Part shown: positions 60,829 to 64,000 of the stretch, in pieces
How the letters are laid out: the number at the start of each line of letters is the position of its first letter
Position numbering within the stretch: the first letter of the stretch is position 1
Assembly: GCA_027449025.1 (NCBI GenBank)
Contig: DAIDMK010000003.1
Span: 62,001 to 126,000 of the forward strand
Reading direction: 5' to 3'
DNA length: 64,000 nt
Source: Lutibacter sp.
GTDB taxonomy: Bacteria; Bacteroidota; Bacteroidia; Flavobacteriales; Flavobacteriaceae
The notes under the pieces: model-generated
Database searches by the model: none
Seen by the model: the letters and a program-made list of their open reading frames with translations, nothing else
Told to the model about the DNA's origin: nothing
Translations under genes and position numbers: made by a program

Positions 60829-61377
60829 CTATCTTTCCCTTTTAACAGATCCGTTTTCTTCCTCTTTTGGGTCTTTAACTTCTTTAGCTGGTGCTGGAGA
60901 ACTTACTTCAACATTTTTAACCTCAGGGGTTGGCATTGCAGGATTTTCAGCAATATTTTCAGTTTTTATAGCAGTGGTTGAGGAATCGGTAGTGATATCG
61001 GCCGAAATGTCTGTTATGGAATTTTTGGAATTTTTGGATTTGCTGAAATAACTCACTAAATTTCCGTCGGCATCTTTCATAGGATTTATGGAGTTTTCTA
61101 TGTCGTTTTTAACTTTTTTTATTGGGTTAGAGAAATCATCAAAATTGTCTTTTATCCTATTTACCTCATTTCTCACTTTTGCAGCAACATCAATATCAAG
61201 ATCATTTTTTAAAGCGGTATTGTGTATTTCCCGTTTAATATCGTTGGTTGCATTTTTTATTTGACGCATTCCTTTTCCCAATTCACGGGCAATTTCTGGA
61301 AGTTTATCTGCACCAAATACCATCACCACTACCAAAAGAATTACAAATATTTCGCCACCACTAATAAATAAAAACAT
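60829..61377 (-). CDS. tatA: Twin-arginine translocase subunit TatA-like
   Basis: Starts with a membrane helix (IFVILLVVVMVFG) followed by the TatA hinge and amphipathic helix (ADKLPEIARELGKGMRQIKN). The 182-residue chain has a long charged tail, longer than E. coli TatA; such tails are usual in Bacteroidota and do not allow a clear TatA or TatB call. It exports folded proteins with a TatC encoded elsewhere. It lies downstream of mutS on the same strand. Confidence 0.88.
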   Translation of the reverse strand: MFLFISGGEIFVILLVVVMVFGADKLPEIARELGKGMRQIKNATNDIKREIHNTALKNDLDIDVAAKVRNEVNRIKDNFDDFSNPIKKVKNDIENSINPMKDADGNLVSYFSKSKNSKNSITDISADITTDSSTTAIKTENIAENPAMPTPEVKNVEVSSPAPAKEVKDPKEEENGSVKRER

Positions 61378-61483
61378 ATTAAATATTTTTTAGATGACAA
61401 AGATAATTAAAAAAAGATTCAAAGATTAAATCTTAACAGATGCTTCAAAATAATTAACATATTAGAAACAAAAATAAAAATAG

Positions 61484-64000
61484 TTACTTTTTAATAAGCA
61501 TTCGTTTTATTTCATTTAATTTCATTAAAGCTTCAATAGGGGTGAGCGTATCAATATTGGTGGAGAGAATCTCTTCTTTTATATTTTCGAGCAAAGGGTC
61601 ATCCAACTTAAAAAAGCTTAATTGCATGTCGTTTTCTGAAGCCGTTTTTAAGGTTTCTTTTACGTTCGCGTTTGTATGGTTTTTTTCGAGTTGTTTCAGC
61701 ATTTTTGTTGCTCTGTGAATAACCGATGAAGGCATTCCTGCTAATTTTGCCACGTAAATTCCAAAACTGTGCTCGCTGCCTCCGGGAATCAATTTACGTA
61801 GAAAAACCACTTTGTCTTTCAATTCTTTTACGGAAACATTGAAATTTTTTACACGTTCAAATGTATTGGTCATATCGTTTAATTCGTGGTAATGCGTAGC
61901 GAACAATGTTTTAGCTTTTGAAGGATGTTCATGCAGGTATTCTGCGATGGCCCAGGCAATTGAAATTCCGTCGTAAGTGCTTGTTCCCCGCCCAATTTCA
62001 TCCAAAAACACCAAACTTCTTTCTGAAATATTGTTCAAAATGCTGGCGGTTTCATTCATTTCAACCATAAAAGTTGATTCGCCCATAGATATATTGTCGC
62101 TTGCGCCAACACGGGTAAATATTTTATCGACCACGCCAATTCGGGCGTTTTGGGCAGGTACGTAACTGCCCATTTGTGCCAACAATACAATTAATGCGGT
62201 TTGGCGTAATATGGCCGATTTACCGCTCATATTGGGACCGGTAATCATAATTATTTGTTGAAGGTTTCTGTTTAAAACAACATCGTTGGCGATATATTCC
62301 TCGCCTATTGGCAATTGCTTTTCAATTACGGGATGGCGACCGTTTTTAATTTCTAAATCGGTGCTTTCATCTAAAAGCGGACGCACATAATTATTTTGCT
62401 TGGCCACTTCGGCAAAAGAACTTAAACAATCGATTTGACCTATTAATTGGGCATTTAGCTGAATGGGTTGTATCGCATCCATCAGCGAACTGATCAATTC
62501 TGCAAAAAGTTCCTGTTCCAGTTTACCTATTTTTTCTTCGGCGCCTAAAATTTTGGTTTCGTATTCTTTTAATTCTTCGGTGATATACCGCTCGGCGCTT
62601 ACCAAAGTCTGTTTTCGAATCCAATTTTCAGGCACTTTATCCTTGTGGGTATTTCGCACTTCAATATAATAGCCAAAAACATTGTTGAAGGAAATTTTTA
62701 GCGAAGAAATTCCGGTGCGTTCAATTTCCCGCGCCTGCATATTGTCCAAATAGCCTTTTCCCAAGGTTGAAATAGCGCGCAGTTCATCCAATTCAGTAGA
62801 AATACCGCTTGCAATGACATTTCCTTTTATGATATTTACTGGAGCGTCTTCATTTAAGGTATTGGTTATTTTTTGTCGAATGGTGGTACAGCTTTGCAGT
62901 TGTTCGCCAATTATTTTTAGAGATTCATTGTCACTTTTTTCTGCGGCTTCTTTGATGGGGATTATAGCATTTAAGGAGTTTTTAAGTGCCACAACTTCTC
63001 GCGGATTTACTTTCCCTGCCGATACTTTTGAAATTAATCGTTCAATATCACTGATTTGCTTTATTTGATAAGTGGTCAGTTCAAAAAAATCATCATTGTC
63101 GATAAAATATTTTACAATGTCGTGACGTTTTTTTATGCGATTTAGGTCTTTTAAAGGAAGTGCCAGCCAGCGTTTAAGCAACCTACCGCCCATGGGTGAA
63201 ATGGTTTTGTCGATTACATCCAAAAGTGTCACGGCATTTGGTGAATTGGAATGGTACAATTCCAGATTTCGAATGGTAAATCGGTCCATCCAAACATAAT
63301 TTTCTTCGGAAATCCGATTGATGACCCCAATATGGTCTAATTTATTGTGTTGCGTTTCGGAAAGATAATACAGCACGACAGCCGATGCGATAATGCCTTC
63401 TTCCAATTCTTCAATCCCAAAACCCTTGAGGGTTTTTACTTTAAAGTGGTTGGTTAAGGCTTCGTTGGCGTATTCAGATTTAAAAATCCAGTCTTCTAAA
63501 TAAAACGTATAAAAGCGGTCGCCAAAAAACTCGTTAAATTTGGTTTTATGCTGTTTTTGGACCAATACTTCGCTTGGACTAAAATTTTGAAGCAGTTTGT
63601 CAATGTATTCAACATTTCCTTGGGCAGTTAAAAACTCGCCGGTGGAAACATCTAAAAAAGAAATACCCAGAAATCGTTTTCCAAAATGAACCGCTGCTAA
63701 AAAATTGTTGGTTTTTGACTGTAAAACTTCGTCGTTTAAGGAAACTCCGGGTGTAATCAATTCGGTAACGCCACGTTTTACAATGGTTTTTGTCAGTTTT
63801 GGATCTTCCAACTGATCGCAAATTGCCACACGCATTCCTGCTTTTACCAATTTTGGAAGATAGGTGTTTAAGGAGTGATGCGGAAACCCAGCCAAAGCGG
63901 TTTCTGATTCACTACCGGCACCGCGTTTGGTTAAAACGATTCCTAAAACTTGGGATGCTTTTTTGGCATCTTCACCAAAGGTCTCGTAAAAATCGCCTAC
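61484..64000 (-). CDS. mutS: DNA mismatch repair protein MutS, 5' end outside the window
   Basis: 838 residues are visible; about 30 N-terminal residues lie beyond position 64000. The mismatch-binding segment begins [16 protein letters not shown] at the edge, so the Phe-x-Glu motif that reads mismatches is present. The C-terminal ATPase has Walker [13 protein letters not shown], Walker [16 protein letters not shown] and His in ATHYHEL. MutS recognises mismatches and recruits MutL. The internal ATG at 63895 is not the true start. Confidence 0.97.
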   Translation of the reverse strand, partial: VGDFYETFGEDAKKASQVLGIVLTKRGAGSESETALAGFPHHSLNTYLPKLVKAGMRVAICDQLEDPKLTKTIVKRGVTELITPGVSLNDEVLQSKTNNFLAAVHFGKRFLGISFLDVSTGEFLTAQGNVEYIDKLLQNFSPSEVLVQKQHKTKFNEFFGDRFYTFYLEDWIFKSEYANEALTNHFKVKTLKGFGIEELEEGIIASAVVLYYLSETQHNKLDHIGVINRISEENYVWMDRFTIRNLELYHSNSPNAVTLLDVIDKTISPMGGRLLKRWLALPLKDLNRIKKRHDIVKYFIDNDDFFELTTYQIKQISDIERLISKVSAGKVNPREVVALKNSLNAIIPIKEAAEKSDNESLKIIGEQLQSCTTIRQKITNTLNEDAPVNIIKGNVIASGISTELDELRAISTLGKGYLDNMQAREIERTGISSLKISFNNVFGYYIEVRNTHKDKVPENWIRKQTLVSAERYITEELKEYETKILGAEEKIGKLEQELFAELISSLMDAIQPIQLNAQLIGQIDCLSSFAEVAKQNNYVRPLLDESTDLEIKNGRHPVIEKQLPIGEEYIANDVVLNRNLQQIIMITGPNMSGKSAILRQTALIVLLAQMGSYVPAQNARIGVVDKIFTRVGASDNISMGESTFMVEMNETASILNNISERSLVFLDEIGRGTSTYDGISIAWAIAEYLHEHPSKAKTLFATHYHELNDMTNTFERVKNFNVSVKELKDKVVFLRKLIPGGSEHSFGIYVAKLAGMPSSVIHRATKMLKQLEKNHTNANVKETLKTASENDMQLSFFKLDDPLLENIKEEILSTNIDTLTPIEALMKLNEIKRMLIKK

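Noticed and set aside
61484-63895. MutS starting at the internal ATG 63895
   Set aside because: The coding frame continues to the window edge with conserved MutS sequence ([12 protein letters not shown]), so the gene is simply cut by the window.

Overview
The window is a strongly AT-rich piece of a Bacteroidota chromosome, most likely from the family Flavobacteriaceae. The signs are families typical of that group (DUF4270, DUF4907, DUF2141, LytS/LytTR pairs, M43 and M1 peptidases), promoter -7 elements of the form TAnnTTTG, A-rich rather than Shine-Dalgarno leaders, and many lipoproteins with short signal peptides. No database or alignment program was used; family names come from motif recognition.

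Layout. 1-5090: fatty-acid genes (fabF, cut at the window edge, and acpP), purN and rnhA, a CDP-alcohol phosphatidyltransferase, a small lipoprotein and an M43 metalloprotease. 5.4-8.3 kb: a dead DUF1801 gene, sufS and an ATP-cone/nuclease fusion gene. 8.4-11 kb: an outer-membrane protein and a DUF4270 lipoprotein. 11.3-17.3 kb: a signalling cassette (outer-membrane protein, kelch lipoprotein, DUF4907 protein, LytS-type kinase, LytTR regulator). It carries a partly decayed tandem duplication and one chimeric histidine kinase. 17.3-37 kb: a block of about 20 kb with every intact gene on the minus strand. It holds a TetR regulator, two complete export systems (TolC, HlyD-type adaptor and ABC components), a LOG-family protein, an atypical pyruvate kinase, an outer-membrane protein that may be a phospholipase, a second ATP-cone nuclease and a PycTM (Pycsar-effector-type) membrane protein.

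37-42.3 kb: a serine hydrolase, a large hybrid histidine kinase and a decayed second copy of the hydrolase 3' end. 42.3-46.7 kb: the Fe-S assembly genes sufA-like, sufB, sufC and sufD. 46.8-64 kb: housekeeping genes (thiL, glnS, folB, tRNA-Cys, an MBL hydrolase, a subtilase, an M1 peptidase, an MscS channel, alanine racemase, an M20 amidohydrolase, an ECF sigma factor with a small zinc-finger partner, an O-methyltransferase, tatA, and mutS cut at the window edge).

Two things stand out. First, an 88-90 bp unit runs from an ATG through 27-29 codons to TAA plus four bases and sits exactly in front of the start codon of a real gene. It occurs as tandem pairs at 13277-13458 and 21691-21866, and as degenerate single copies at 1430-1546 and 27325-27430. 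It behaves like a repeat that is also a tiny cistron and that lands on start codons. Second, the ATP-cone nuclease and the PycTM protein form a two-gene module with overlapping reading frames. Decayed remnants of both genes lie between the intact ones, around a dead transposase, which shows that the pair was duplicated as a unit. This pair is a candidate nucleotide-sensing defence module that I do not recognise as described.
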